Below, one piece after another: positions 26,188 through 36,599 of a DNA stretch of 64,000 bases (positions are counted from its first letter, which is position 1; every line of letters begins with the position of its first letter). The notes below the pieces were generated by a model. It saw only the letters and a list, made by a program, of their open reading frames with translations, ran no database searches and was not told the DNA's origin. This DNA is from Limanda limanda (taxonomy: Eukaryota > Chordata > Actinopteri > Pleuronectiformes > Pleuronectidae), in contig NC_083655.1 of NCBI RefSeq assembly GCF_963576545.1, forward strand, positions 19,266,204 to 19,330,203. Direction: 5' to 3'. Made by a program: the position numbers and the translations under genes.

Positions 26188-26892
26188 TAGGGATGTCACG
26201 AGAACCGATACCTACGATACCTTTCGATACTAACATAACAAAACGATGCCGATGCCCAAGTTTTTGAAGTACCGTAGGCACCGTCAGCTTCGATGCCAGC
26301 AGCTGATAGCAACTTAGCATTAGCATGGTGCTGCGCCAGTCGACGTTTACATTCTGAAAACCAAGACGGCAACTGCGGCTGCAGCGTTCGCCCCACCTCG
26401 ACTTGTTTATTAAAAAGGCACAAAGAGTCGTGTATGGAAGTATTTTGCGTTTGACGCCGGGTTTACACCGGACACGGAAGCAACGCCGCCGCTCCGCGCT
26501 AATCCTTAGCGCGCCGGCACATGGTTGTTTACACCGGAAGCTGAAGCGGCGCATGGGAGTGGATGGGAGCCAGCTGTTATTTAAGGCTTGGTGCTGCGCT
26601 TACGAGTCACTTTGGCGTCGCTTCAGCGTCCGGTGTAAACCCGGCGTGAGGCAGATGTATCATTTAATGCATAACGTGTCTCACAACACAGCGTCACTCA
26701 CATGCGACCGCAACTACCGTATAACCCTCAGTATATGCGCAGCGCAAGCACATTGAATTACCGTATATGACATTAACAACATCCAAATAATGCACTTTTT
26801 TTTTACCGTGGTATCGAAATTGGCATCGAGAATCGTGTTATTTTACTGGTATTGGCACCGACTACTGAATTTTTGGTATCGTGACACCCCTA
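26188..26892. mobile_element. hAT-type MITE, 8-bp TSD CAACAGTG
   Basis: Inverted termini TAGGGATGTCACGA (left) and TAGGGGTGTCACGA (right, read inward) are bounded by CAACAGTG at 26180-26187 and 26893-26900. Subterminal 'gaaccgatacc..cgatacc' and 'ggtatcgaaattggcatcgagaatcg' words are related in inverted orientation. No transposase is encoded. A second element is nested at 26455-26646. A relic of similar sequence lies near 60890-60945. Confidence 0.85.
26455..26646. mobile_element. Nested 192-bp MITE with 19-bp perfect TIRs
   Basis: CGCCGGGTTTACACCGGAC at 26455-26473 is repeated in inverse at 26628-26646, and the similarity extends inward past a 3-bp mismatch to GAAGC. TGA triplets at 26452-26454 and 26647-26649 could be a 3-bp TSD. 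It lies wholly inside the hAT-type MITE, so it inserted later or was copied along with it. No coding capacity. Confidence 0.7.
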
Positions 26893-27286
26893 CAACAGTG
26901 AGCATGCTGCGATCAAGGTCAGTTGGAATGCTGACATGAAACATTTTGAAAAAGAGAAACATTTACAATGGCTGTGAAAAGATGTGTTTAGGACCAGGGG
27001 ACACTAACAATCTACAGCTAACAAATCACACACAAAGAGAATGAATTGTGGTCTGTGATCAGTGGAAAAGGTTGAAAAGAGGACAGCCTGTAAAACGCAG
27101 GATGAGCATGCAGAGTTCATTCTGTCGGACAGAGCGAGCGGCAGGGAAGGGAACACGCAGAGAGCAGTTAAGAATAGCATTGCCAGTGAAAGAGAGGGAA
27201 GAGCAGCGGAAGAGTTGGTGTTGAGTACAGTAGTTTTTCCTCAACTCTGGACAAACGCTTCTTGTTTCCAGCTGAGCTAAAATAAA

Positions 27287-27360
27287 TGTAAAGTAGTTTG
27301 CCTTCACCACCGCTGATACCGTATTTATGAGGTTCATATCGCTGCCTTTGATTCCATGCC
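27287..27360. repeat. Copy 1 of a ~74-bp duplicated segment
   Basis: 'aaagtagtttgccttcaccaccgct.ata' through 'gatatcgctgcctttgattcca' recurs at 29069-29143 with only a few differences. Same orientation, about 1.8 kb apart, on either side of the histone-carrying hAT. Confidence 0.85.
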
Positions 27361-27892
27361 ATTATCTTTCTGTTAGGTCAGACCTGAGTTAGATGAAATA
27401 ATGTATTCTCATGCCTCTCATGGAGCCTGGCAGGGAGGGGGTGAAATCTCTGGTTAGTTGTTCACATCCATTACTAATTCATTCAAACTAAGAATTCATA
27501 ACCCCCCACCCCCCATCCTATATATAGATGTGTACAACAGAAACGCTAATATATAAGAGTTATGGATATAGTTCTGCACATAAATTAGCCTACATATCAA
27601 ACCACAAACAGCACTCAGGGTTGATGTTATAAAACAAAGGTGATTCTTTTTGTATCCCTTATGTTCTATATAAGTGTTGCTCAGTGTTGGGAAGGATACT
27701 TTCAAAACATATTCCGTTACAGAATACAGAATACATGCCCAAAAATGTAATCTGTAACGTATTCCATTACATTAACTAATCTGAGTAACGTATTCTGAAT
27801 ACTTGGAATACTTCCGGTTTGTATTGCATATTTTAAGTGTATGATTGCGGCGTTGTTATAGTCAGTGGAGCAGCAGCAGTTTAAACTCTCTC

Positions 27893-27930
27893 TCGGCTGA
27901 TGCGGCGGGCCAGCTGGATGTCCGGCTCCC
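27893..27930 (-). pseudogene. Histone H3 C-terminal fragment
   Basis: The minus strand reads DIQLARRIS followed by RE, matching the H3 C-terminus (KDIQLARRIRGERA). It lies about 375 bp beyond the main H3 fragment, in the same orientation and the expected order. The two pieces are therefore one H3 gene interrupted by, or partly replaced with, about 375 bp of other sequence including an AT-rich part and a G-run. Confidence 0.6.
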
Positions 27931-28303
27931 ATCCTCTCCCATCTCTGTGCGGGTCCTACCGGAGGCTGAAGCCCCCCCCTGCGCCAAGGCTGCCTCGCGT
28001 CGTGCAGCGATCGTTTCGGCGTCGAGCCTATTTTTTGCGCTTGACGCGAGCGTATCGCTCCGTGAAACACACTGAAAAATGATTTTAAACGATATTGATG
28101 ACATATTTTATATGATATAAATGATAAAGCATGCATCCCATAGTTTGTATTCCCCTTCTGTTGTCCTGGAGTTTTAATTTTACCAATTTGACCGATCACA
28201 TTATTAAATGCCCCCCTCTGCCCATCCACTACAGACACACAAGCAGTCATAAAGATAAAAAGAGAGGGGGGGGGGGGCGGGGGTTCCGTTGTGAACCCGG
28301 CGT

Positions 28304-28575
28304 GCCTCGCTGGCCTCCTGCAGAGCCATGACAGCGGAGCTCTGGAAGCGCAGGTCGGTCTTCTCTCACCAGGCGCTGGAAGGGCAGCTTGCGGTTCAGC
28401 AGTTCCGTAGATTTCTGGCAGTGACGGAACTCTCTCAGAGCCTCGGTCCCGGGCCTGTAACGGTCCCGAGCCGGTCGCGGTGAGGCTCCTTCACGCCGCC
28501 GGGGGCCCGGGCGCTCTTACGGCAGCCCTGGTCTCCAGCTGCTTCCTGGGGGCTTTGCCGCCGGTGGATTTACGA
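28304..28575 (-). pseudogene. Histone H3 pseudogene, main fragment
   Basis: The minus strand from 28575 reads RKSTGGKAPRKQLETRAA, the N-terminal tail of histone H3 from about residue 8. The middle drifts with small indels ('tacaggcccgggaccg' corresponds to the YRPGT region). Further on it reads [15 protein letters not shown] (canonical [15 protein letters not shown]). A deletion removes the IAQDFK part. In another frame the sequence then continues as [19 protein letters not shown]. It stops at about residue 97, where 'gaggccagcgaggc' abuts GC-rich DNA. It lacks the start codon, is frameshifted and cannot encode a histone. It sits inside a hAT-type element with TSD, so it was probably captured and moved by it. 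Confidence 0.85.
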
Positions 28576-28789
28576 GAGAGTGAATAAACTCATGAAACAG
28601 AGAAGTACCGTCATGTAATCCACTGATTTCAACAATGTAACTGTATTCTGAATACCATCTATTTAATTTGTAACTGTAACGGAATACAGTTACTCATAAT
28701 TTGTATTCTAAATACGTAACGCCGTTACATGTATTCCGTTACTCCCCAACACTGGTGTTGCTTTAGAGTGCTAGTTATACCTATTAAAC

Positions 28790-29060
28790 TGGTAATAATA
28801 ATGATAATAGTAATAATAATGCGTATAATCAAAACACTTATCTAAACAAGGTTAAAAGTACTTCACAAAAATCCATCACATAAAAGGTATTCAATACAGT
28901 ACAATTTTAAGGACAAAATCATAACATAATGAGGTCAAGACCTTGCAATTTTAAAGAGAAACCAAACAGTTCCCACAATGAGCAGCACTTTGTGGAGAAA
29001 AAAACTCCCTCATTAACTGGAAGAACCAGACTCAGTGTGGGTGGCAAAGAGGGGAGAGAA
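28790..29060. repeat. LINE-derived repeat fragment
   Basis: An AAT-rich start, 'gtacttcacaaaaatcc', 'acagtacaatttt', then 'agcactttgtggagaaaaaaactccctcattaactggaagaaccagactcagtgtgggtgg'. The last part matches the common fish LINE 3'-UTR motif (aaaactccct...aggaagaaacc...aggctcag). Confidence 0.5.
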
Positions 29061-29068
29061 GAGAAATA

Positions 29069-29143
29069 GATGAAAAGTAGTTTGCCTTCACCACCGCTTA
29101 TACTGTATTTATGAGGTTGATATCGCTGCCTTTGATTCCATAC
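29069..29143. repeat. Copy 2 of the ~74-bp duplicated segment
   Basis: Direct repeat of 27287-27360. The flanking sequences differ, so the duplication is limited to this segment. Confidence 0.85.
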
Positions 29144-30701
29144 ACACTTGTGTAACCATCACATTGAGACTGGTTATTATGATGACACTAATAATAATAA
29201 TAATAACTGAATGTGCGTATCCATGTTGATCAGATCATCAATGAAATGGCGATCTGTGTTTCTTTTCTCAGACTACACAGAAACCTGCACTCCAGTCGTT
29301 CACTGCTGGCCCCTCTGTGACGGCAGCTAAATTCAGTGTAAAATCATTGAGTCTTCAGCTGTTGCTGTCACAGGGAACCCACCCTGCTGAGAAGCAGCTA
29401 TTTCCACAGAGCACTTACTGACGTAGGTACACTTGGGAGGAATACATAATATTACATATGCGTCATAGAGACGGATACGTCTACACTTTTATAACATCTG
29501 TCCAGCATGCATCATTCACGAGCGGTCATGTATCCGTGTATCATATGGGTGAGATCCAAAATCAGCAGCAAAAATTACTGATCATCCTTATGGCCCTTTG
29601 ACATCATTTTTTAATCATTGTTTCCAAGGGGTTCTGCAGCCATGATCCTGAAAGAAACAGAGTGACACTGGCATGCTTCAGCAGGCTAAAGACCCTTTGT
29701 TGAATAAAGACTTTCTGAAAGACTTCTTGAACATCAATAATTTCGGGTTTTCTGTTTAATCAAGTTGGGGGCGAAAAAAAAAAAGCAATTTTCTCAATTC
29801 CAAAAATTGGCCAAGATAATAGTTTATCAGGAAACGTTACAAATGGCACAAGTGGCATGGAATTGTAATTTTCTATTCCAGCACAGACAGCTTGGAGGAG
29901 TGTAAACTCCTCTACAGCTTATTGTATTCATCTCTGTCTGGGAGCTGTCGCGGAGTGTGGCCTTGCAGTTGCGAACTTCACTTGAGTCTACAGAGGCAAG
30001 CACTTTTTTTCTGCAACACTTTCAAAACACTGAAGCGAGACATTTTGGGCACCATCAGACTGCATCATGTTTATAGATGTGTCTTTTGCGGCATGCAACA
30101 CACATTTTGAAGTCCTAATTCCTTTTTTTCCCACTGCAAATGTGTGGTTCGCCAGAGAGTTGAGTGCCTCCTTGGAAATGATTTAATTTTTAACAGGCTA
30201 GAAAGCCTAAACCCAACAGACTAACCCAAGGGAAAGCGATTAAGACACAGAGAGAGGCAGGGAGACAGAAAGAGAGCGCCCTGACAGCCCAAATAAAGAG
30301 TAAAAGTAAACTCCAACATAAAATATCTGCCCTCATGTTTAAACCTGGAAGAATTATAATTTTATAGTGTATCCAAAAGCAGACGGAGGAAGTGTGGTTT
30401 TTCGCAAATTAAATGCTTTAAAATAGCTACTTTCAAAATGCTGCCTCCCAAGCACGGAGGTGAATCTGTAACCAATGCATCTGCTTATAGTGTTTTAATG
30501 TGCTTCTTTCCTCCTCCAGGTAAGATTTCTACAGGCTGCCTATCAGGGAGCAGACCATTCTTAGTTCCGCCGGTTCCACACGCTCCATCTACTGAGACGG
30601 TAATGTGCAATTTGTGTATTGAGAGGTTATTAAAGATCAAAGTATGTTGATGATCTCTTAGGCCTCTACTACTGTGTGTACCCTGACCCAGTTATGAGAA
30701 T
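29144..30701. other. No gene recognised
   Basis: AT-rich sequence with an AAT microsatellite at about 29190-29206. Open frames are 73 codons or shorter and unrecognised. Confidence 0.45.
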
Positions 30702-33570
30702 CAATCAATCAATCAAGTTTTATTTGTATAGCCCACATTCACAAATAACAATTTGTCTCATGGGGCTTTAACATTGTGTGACATCCTCTGTCCTTAACCC
30801 TCAACAAGAGTAAGGAAAAACTACTAAAAACCCTTTTCACAGGTACAAATATGTAGAAACCTCAGAGAGAGCCACATGTGAGGGATCCCTCTCTCAGGAC
30901 GGACAGAAGTGCAATAGATGTCAGGTGTAAGAAAACATCATCAGGATTTTTAGCAGCATCCATTAGGCTAAACATTTTTCAATACTATGTGTCAGGCAGT
31001 CCCGCTGCAATCACAGTCTCTGGCCAGCAGCAAGACCACGATCCAGCATCAGGATGGATCCACTATAATCCACAGTCATTGTCCACCGCCGCCAGTTAGA
31101 ATCCATTATCAGCTGCCGCCTCGGTCGTGGTCCCTCATCATCCTATGCCAACGCGACAAAGGATCCTCCATTACAACGACGATCAGCTGGCACGATACAG
31201 AATCCACCGAACTGGATCCACCATTGCGACCTCCGACACGCGATCCACAATCATAATCCATGGTGCGGCCACAGCTGTGGCCCTGCATCCGCGGGCGCTA
31301 AGGCACAGAAACTCCGGGAAAAGGGGTCAAGTTAGTAACATGTACTGATCAGATAAGAATTATCTTGATGTGATAAATATGGAGAAAAAGGAAGGAGAAG
31401 CAGGAAAGAGAAGCTCCGTGTGTCTTGTGTCATATATTCCCTGTGCGTCTTAGCATCATCAGGGGTTTTTGCCATTTAATCAAATTTGGAACATCGCACT
31501 AATTAGCTCTAACTATAAGCTTTATAAAAAAGGAAGGCTTTGAGTCTACTTTTAAACGAACAGAGCGTGTCTGCCTCCCTAACTGAAAGTGAGAGATTAT
31601 TCCACAGCAGTGGGGCTTGATGGCTAAAAGCTCTGGCTCCTACTCTACTTTTAGAGACTTTAGGGACAACAAGTAAACCTGAGTTCTGGGATCGGAGTGC
31701 TCTAGTAGGTTGATATGGTACTAACATCTCTTTAAGGTAAAGAGGTGCCATATCATTAAGGGCCTTGAAGGTGAGGAGGAGAATTTTAAATTCTATTCTA
31801 GATTTAACAGGAAGCCAGTGTAGCGATGCTAATACTGGAGAAATGTGCTCTCTTTTCTTAGTTCTCGTCAGGACACGTGCAGCGGCATTTTGGACCAGCT
31901 GCAGAGTCTTTAACGACTTGCTGCTGAAGCCTGATAATAATGAATTACAATAGTCCAGTCTCGATGTAACAAAGGCGTGAACTAGTTTTTCTGCATCTTT
32001 TTGCGAAAGGACATGTCTGATTTTTGAGATATTACGCAAGTGGAAAAACGCGGTCCTAGAAATTACTTTTAAGTGACTATTAAAGGACAAATCAGGATCG
32101 AAGATCACTCCCAAGTTCCTGACTGTGTCATTGGAAGCAAGGGCAATGTCATCTAGCGCAGCTATATCATTAGATAATGTATCTCTAAGGTGTTTAGGGC
32201 CGAGTATTATAACCTCTGTTTTATCTGAGTTTAATAAGAGAAAATTGCGGGTCATCCAGGTTTTTATGTCCTTGAGACATGCTCGAAGTTTAGTTAATTG
32301 ATTACTTTGATCAGGTTTTATTGACAAATATAACTGGGTGTCATCCGCATAACAGTGAAAATTTACCGAGTGTGTCCTGATAATGTTTCCTAGTGGAAGC
32401 ATATATAATGAGAATAAAATTGGGCCGAGCACAGACCCCTGTGGGACACCATGGATAACTTTGGTGCGCACCGATGACTCATCATTGATTTGAACGAATT
32501 GGGAGCGATCAGCAAAATAAGATTTAAACCAGTTTAAGGCCGTTCCTTTAATGTTAATTAACTGTTTTAGTCTCTCTAATAAAATTTGATGGTCAATTGT
32601 GTCGAATGCTGCACTGAGATCTAACAGAACGAGGACAGACACAAGTCCCTGATCTGAAGCTATAAGAAGGTCATTAGTGACTTTTGCCAGGGCTGTCTCT
32701 GTGCTATGATTGGTTCTAAACCCAGACTGAAAGTCTTCATATATATTATTTTCCTGGAGAAACTCACACAGCTGATTGGCTACAACTTTTTCTAAGATTT
32801 TAGATAGGAAGGGGAGATTAGATATTGGCCTGTAATTTGCTAAAACCTCTGGGTTTAGGGTGGGTTTTTTGAGTAGGGGTTTGATTACAGCTATTTTAAA
32901 AGACTGTGGTACATAACCTGATGATAATGACAGATTGATTGTGTTAAGTAACGAATTATCTATTAGGGGCAGAATTTCTTTAAGTAATTTAGTTGGAATC
33001 GGATCTAAAATACAGGTTGTTGGTTTAGAACCTGAGACTATTTTGGTAAACTGATCACGGGTGATCAGAGAGAAGCTGTCTAAATAATGGGAAGGATTCT
33101 CAGCCGTTTCTGAGATCTCTATTGTTGGGAGGGTATTAGTGCCAATTGAGGGCAGGAGATGATTGATTTTATTTCTAATAGTTAGAATTTTATCATTAAA
33201 AAAGGTCATAAAGATATTGCTATTTAGGGATCGAGGAATACTGGGTTCGGTGGAGGTGTGACTCTCTGTCAGCCTGGGGTTGTTTTTATTCTCTTCTATT
33301 AGTTTTGAGTAATAGGCAGCTCTTGCTTTGTGTAGAGCCTTTTTATATTCTGTAACACTACTCTTCCAGTCTAGGAGATTTTCAACACTGTTGTTGCTGG
33401 AGCGCCACTTCCTTTCTATTTTTCTTGATATTTGTTTCAACTCATGTGTCTTGGAATTATACCACGGAGCTAATTTACTATGTTTTACACATTTCTTTTT
33501 TAGAGAAGAAAGGGAGATATTTATATCTGTTATGTTTTGGGTTTCATGATGGTGCCCCCTAGTTTTAATT
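30702..33570 (-). mobile_element. L2-clade LINE, 5'-truncated
   Basis: Read on the minus strand: the C-terminal two thirds of ORF2 with an intact reverse transcriptase, stop at 31509, an 0.8-kb 3' UTR, and a terminal (TGAT)n tail at 30702-30715. The 3' UTR is shared with the copies at 1.4 and 16.5 kb. No endonuclease-coding sequence is found upstream of about 33560, so the copy is 5'-truncated, the usual outcome of target-primed reverse transcription. The continuous ORF of about 690 LINE codons indicates a young insertion. Family identity (L2/Maui-like of fish) is from motif recognition. Confidence 0.85.
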
Positions 33571-33710
33571 AGTAATCCAATGGAATGCCATTTACAGAGC
33601 CCCCAAATGGAACATGAAGAGGGAAAATTTGATGATTGAAAAAAAAAACAGTATGTTCTTTTGTGAGACCTCGCCAAGGAAGCTAAGACTGGTGTGCACG
33701 GCCTGACCAC
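31509..33710 (-). CDS. L2 LINE ORF2, reverse transcriptase part
   Basis: The open frame has 733 codons. Roughly the first 45 residues, up to about 33570, are not LINE-like and come from flanking DNA. After them a basic linker (LAPWYNSKTHELKQISRKIE) leads to the reverse transcriptase. Its blocks are ANYRPISNLPFLSKILEKV, then FQSGFRTNHSTETAL, then LDLSAAFDTIDHQILL holding the first catalytic Asp, then GVPQGSVLGPILFSLYM, then FHCYADDTQLYLS with the catalytic YADD. A conserved C-terminal region follows, 'LDYCNSLLSGF' and 'LHWLPVKSRIEFKILLLTFKAL', typical of L2/CR1-type elements, and the end is RLKAFLFYKAYS. The RT core is uninterrupted. The endonuclease domain is missing, so the copy cannot retrotranspose by itself. 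Confidence 0.88.
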   Translation of the reverse strand: MVRPCTPVLASLARSHKRTYCFFFQSSNFPSSCSIWGLCKWHSIGLLIKTRGHHHETQNITDINISLSSLKKKCVKHSKLAPWYNSKTHELKQISRKIERKWRSSNNSVENLLDWKSSVTEYKKALHKARAAYYSKLIEENKNNPRLTESHTSTEPSIPRSLNSNIFMTFFNDKILTIRNKINHLLPSIGTNTLPTIEISETAENPSHYLDSFSLITRDQFTKIVSGSKPTTCILDPIPTKLLKEILPLIDNSLLNTINLSLSSGYVPQSFKIAVIKPLLKKPTLNPEVLANYRPISNLPFLSKILEKVVANQLCEFLQENNIYEDFQSGFRTNHSTETALAKVTNDLLIASDQGLVSVLVLLDLSAAFDTIDHQILLERLKQLINIKGTALNWFKSYFADRSQFVQINDESSVRTKVIHGVPQGSVLGPILFSLYMLPLGNIIRTHSVNFHCYADDTQLYLSIKPDQSNQLTKLRACLKDIKTWMTRNFLLLNSDKTEVIILGPKHLRDTLSNDIAALDDIALASNDTVRNLGVIFDPDLSFNSHLKVISRTAFFHLRNISKIRHVLSQKDAEKLVHAFVTSRLDYCNSLLSGFSSKSLKTLQLVQNAAARVLTRTKKREHISPVLASLHWLPVKSRIEFKILLLTFKALNDMAPLYLKEMLVPYQPTRALRSQNSGLLVVPKVSKSRVGARAFSHQAPLLWNNLSLSVREADTLCSFKSRLKAFLFYKAYS

Positions 33711-35590
33711 AGCACCACAGAGTCCGGGAAGCGTGAATGAGCTCCACCAGCCAAGCCCCCGCGGTCCCCACTAGTCCCGGAGCAAAGGTTTTTGAAACAT
33801 TCAAAAAAAAAACTTAGATCGGGACCATGTTTTGATACAGCCAATCAAACCTTTGCCTTATTGGTAAAATCTGTTAAAGAGTAAATACTTCTGATTTTAA
33901 ATGCTGCTGATTTGCTCCTTTCTCTCTAACACCACTGTCCATACATGGATGACAAGGTACAGTGCAGGTTTGTTGAGTTTGTTTCTCTTGTTCTGCTGCC
34001 AATGCTCAGCCTGTTAGCTGCTGTCAGTCAAACCCAGACACCGACATGAGGAGTGTTTTTTTATATAAACCCTTATCAAAGTAAAATATGGCCCATTTCA
34101 TTTAATTCGTGTTCTAAGGTGTGTTTAAGGGTTTAGTTATTGTTAAGGAGAAGTATGGTCAAATGTTGACATCTTCACAATCTTTCACTGATCTTAACCC
34201 AGGTATTTGTGGGCCACTTCAGGCAATAATGTGACAACTCTGGCCTTTTTTTGCAAACATGTGGTGCTCTAGGTAGTGGTGCATAAGGGTAAAAGGTAAA
34301 TCTCTCGTTCTGGTCTGCTGACTTGCGCCGCACAACCGCCGAGCAAAGCGCGCTGCTCAGCGGCCTATGAGCTCACCACAGCACACTGTGATGAACGCTG
34401 AATCAGGCCCAATCACAGTGTATAGGGGAAAGTGTCAGCAGAGTTAGATTGCGACAAACACACAGATCACGTGCCATTTACAGCTTCTCTTGCACTGAGA
34501 ATTAGTAACATAAAGTAAAGTATTTAGATTTGAGAGCATATTTTTCATACATAAGTCAACAGAATGCCCGTGCGCCCGTGCACTGAACCCAGCGGAGATC
34601 TCAGTGTGAGCTGCGTTCTGAAAGTGACGTCACTAAAAATGAACCATAGTCAGCAGCAGAAGAGGAAAGTTGGAGCAGAGAGAGAGATAGTATGAGAAAA
34701 AGAAAAGCCTTGGCTGCAGAAGCAGCAAAATACAGTAAAATTATGTTTGCCAGTAAGTGTCAAAAACACTTAAAACAGAGACACACAACATACTCAGTAT
34801 GGCTAGCTAGTTACCATTGAATAAGTTCCACTTTGTGGAGGCTAATGGGGATCCAAAAATGATTAAAAAAAAACATAATGTCTGTATATAAATTATATTA
34901 GTTAGTAATGATATAACCATACTAAGAACATACCTTGTCATAAGTTAGTTTTCATATTAATTTGAACTGTTTCTGATGATAAATGTAGAAATCACGACAT
35001 TAAGTCTGTATTTATCCAGCAAGCTAACCTATACAATTCAGGCTCATCATTTCAGTTTGAAATTAAGCTAGTGTAAAATATAAAGTAACTGCTGTTACCT
35101 GCTGTTGTTAAATATTGATAATGTGCTGGTTTCTCTGCTGGTTGCTGTGAAATATATTTATTTAAATAGGACAAACCCCTTGCACCAACTCGTTTTCGAG
35201 AGGTTGGTTGCTTTCATGACAAGTGTGGGAATATTGTTGATGGCTTGTCTTGTGTTTTTTTCTGCTTGTCTTGGATTCCAGAGGTATTCCTGTCATTTTG
35301 TGTTGCCATTTAAATGAATGAGTGATATGTGATAGCATGATGCTAAGTAGTTTAAGCTCGCCTAGGCCAGGCCGAGCGAGGCAGTGTGGAAAAAACGCCT
35401 TTTGCACCAGGATATTTTTACATTTTACTCATTGAATTAAAGGTTTATTTTGAACAGACGTGAGATGTGAGTGTTTTTTGTGAAAAAATTAGCTGTGGTA
35501 TCTAACTACAGTATTTAAGGCAAAGTCAAAAAGACAGCAGCACTCACTGCCAATCAAATTCAGATTCAATTTGTAGCATCTGGTTGCTAT
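33711..35590. other. No gene recognised; possible transposon exon
   Basis: Mostly unassignable. Around 34692-34752 'atgagaaaaagaaaagccttggctgcagaagcagcaaaatacagt' gives MRKRKALAAEAAKYSKIMFA, followed by 'gccagtaagtgt', a good splice-donor sequence. It could be a first exon of a transposon protein, but no partner exons are recognised. Confidence 0.25.
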
Positions 35591-35606
35591 GGTGACTGAT
35601 GAGGGA

Positions 35607-35608
<2 letters not shown>

Positions 35609-35652
<44 letters not shown>

Positions 35653-35654
35653 TC
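35609..35654. repeat. (TC)n microsatellite
   Basis: Nearly pure TC dinucleotides with one G interruption. Confidence 0.9.
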
Positions 35655-35665
35655 AATATTTTATA

Positions 35666-36121
35666 TTGAAAGTCTGTCAATACATCACTGTGTATCAGGC
35701 CAAGTGTAAGAGTCCGAACGCAAATCTTCACCAGGAGCCACCTCAGCCTGAGTCTAGCTGGAGCAGAGAGGTGGAGGTGGAGAAGGAGAACCAGGCTCTG
35801 AAGGAGCAGGTCTACCTGCTGAAGGTCAGACAGAGGAGGCTTGAGTATGAGCTCACAAACAAGAAACAGCTCATTATGAGGGAAACTAAGAAAAGGAGGA
35901 CTCGTACCAACGCCTACATCGACTGCCTTGCTGTGCTCACTGCCAAAGAAAAGGAGCTGAAAAAGAGTCGGACACTCCCACTCCCGCCCCTCCCTCAACC
36001 TTTCCTACTCCTCAAAACAACCCCTCACCCTGTTCCCCCTTTGGACACATGTAAATATCATAAATATTTGAATGTTAATACTATAAATATGGTAAATCTT
36101 GAAAATACATATAACAAGTAA
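35666..36121 (+). CDS. Unrecognised coiled-coil frame
   Basis: A 151-codon frame. The stretch from about residue 30 to 100 looks like genuine coiled coil (SREVEVEKENQALKEQVYLL, then RRLEYELTNKKQLIMRETKK), highly charged with heptad-like spacing. It is followed by a proline-rich tail and then low-complexity AT-rich codons. The start lies just after a TC microsatellite, so the real beginning may be an upstream splice acceptor. I do not recognise a family. It may be a terminal exon of a transposon accessory protein or of a host gene. The bias toward K/E/R/Q codons over 70 residues is more than expected by chance in AT-rich DNA. Confidence 0.3.
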   Translation: MKVCQYITVYQAKCKSPNANLHQEPPQPESSWSREVEVEKENQALKEQVYLLKVRQRRLEYELTNKKQLIMRETKKRRTRTNAYIDCLAVLTAKEKELKKSRTLPLPPLPQPFLLLKTTPHPVPPLDTCKYHKYLNVNTINMVNLENTYNK

Positions 36122-36499
36122 AGTAACATCTACCTGTGTATGTCTTTCTGAATATAGATACAGTATCCATGGCTCTGATCAATTAACACGTGTCGGAGTT
36201 AAATTCATCAGTGTGAATGGTTTATTGTGCTACTATTCACACCAACACAACACAGATGTTAATGTTACAAAGATTTGTTGGAACCATTTAGAAACAAATG
36301 GATAAGTGGAGCTACTATCCCTTCGATGGAACGACCAGATATTATAATCAAACTGCTCATCTTTCTGAGTGGACTTCAATCTGACAGACAACTGGAAACA
36401 GCTGCAGGTGTCAGGAGAGAAATCCGTGGCGGTGGTTTCAGGAAAAGGAAAAGAGGAGCCTGGTAGATGAAGACTCAACCTCCGTATCGACATGTGATT

Positions 36500-36560
36500 G
36501 ATTCTTGGAACCTCAAGAGAGCCTGTGTTTTGGGAGCGGAGTGATCTTTTTGGATAGTTT
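36500..36560 (-). pseudogene. Small L2 ORF2 relic
   Basis: The minus strand encodes 'LRSQNTGSLEVPRI', matching 'LRSQNSGLLVVPKV' in the L2 ORF2 at about 31670-31710. Only about 60 bp is recognisable. Confidence 0.55.
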
Positions 36561-36599
36561 ATTACCACTGTGTGAATAAACTTCATAATGAAGAAAAAC

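Larger units (their letters stand above)
27682..28754. mobile_element. hAT-type element carrying a histone H3 pseudogene, TSD GTGTTGCT
   Basis: Ends read CAGTGTTGGGAAG (left) and, inward, CAGTGTTGGGGAG (right). GTGTTGCT octamers flank it at 27674-27681 and 28755-28762. Subterminal regions are rich in 'gtaacg..attcc' / 'ggaatac..gttac' words, as in several fish hAT MITEs. No transposase is visible. The GC-rich interior contains histone H3 sequence on the minus strand in two pieces (separate entries). Confidence 0.85.
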
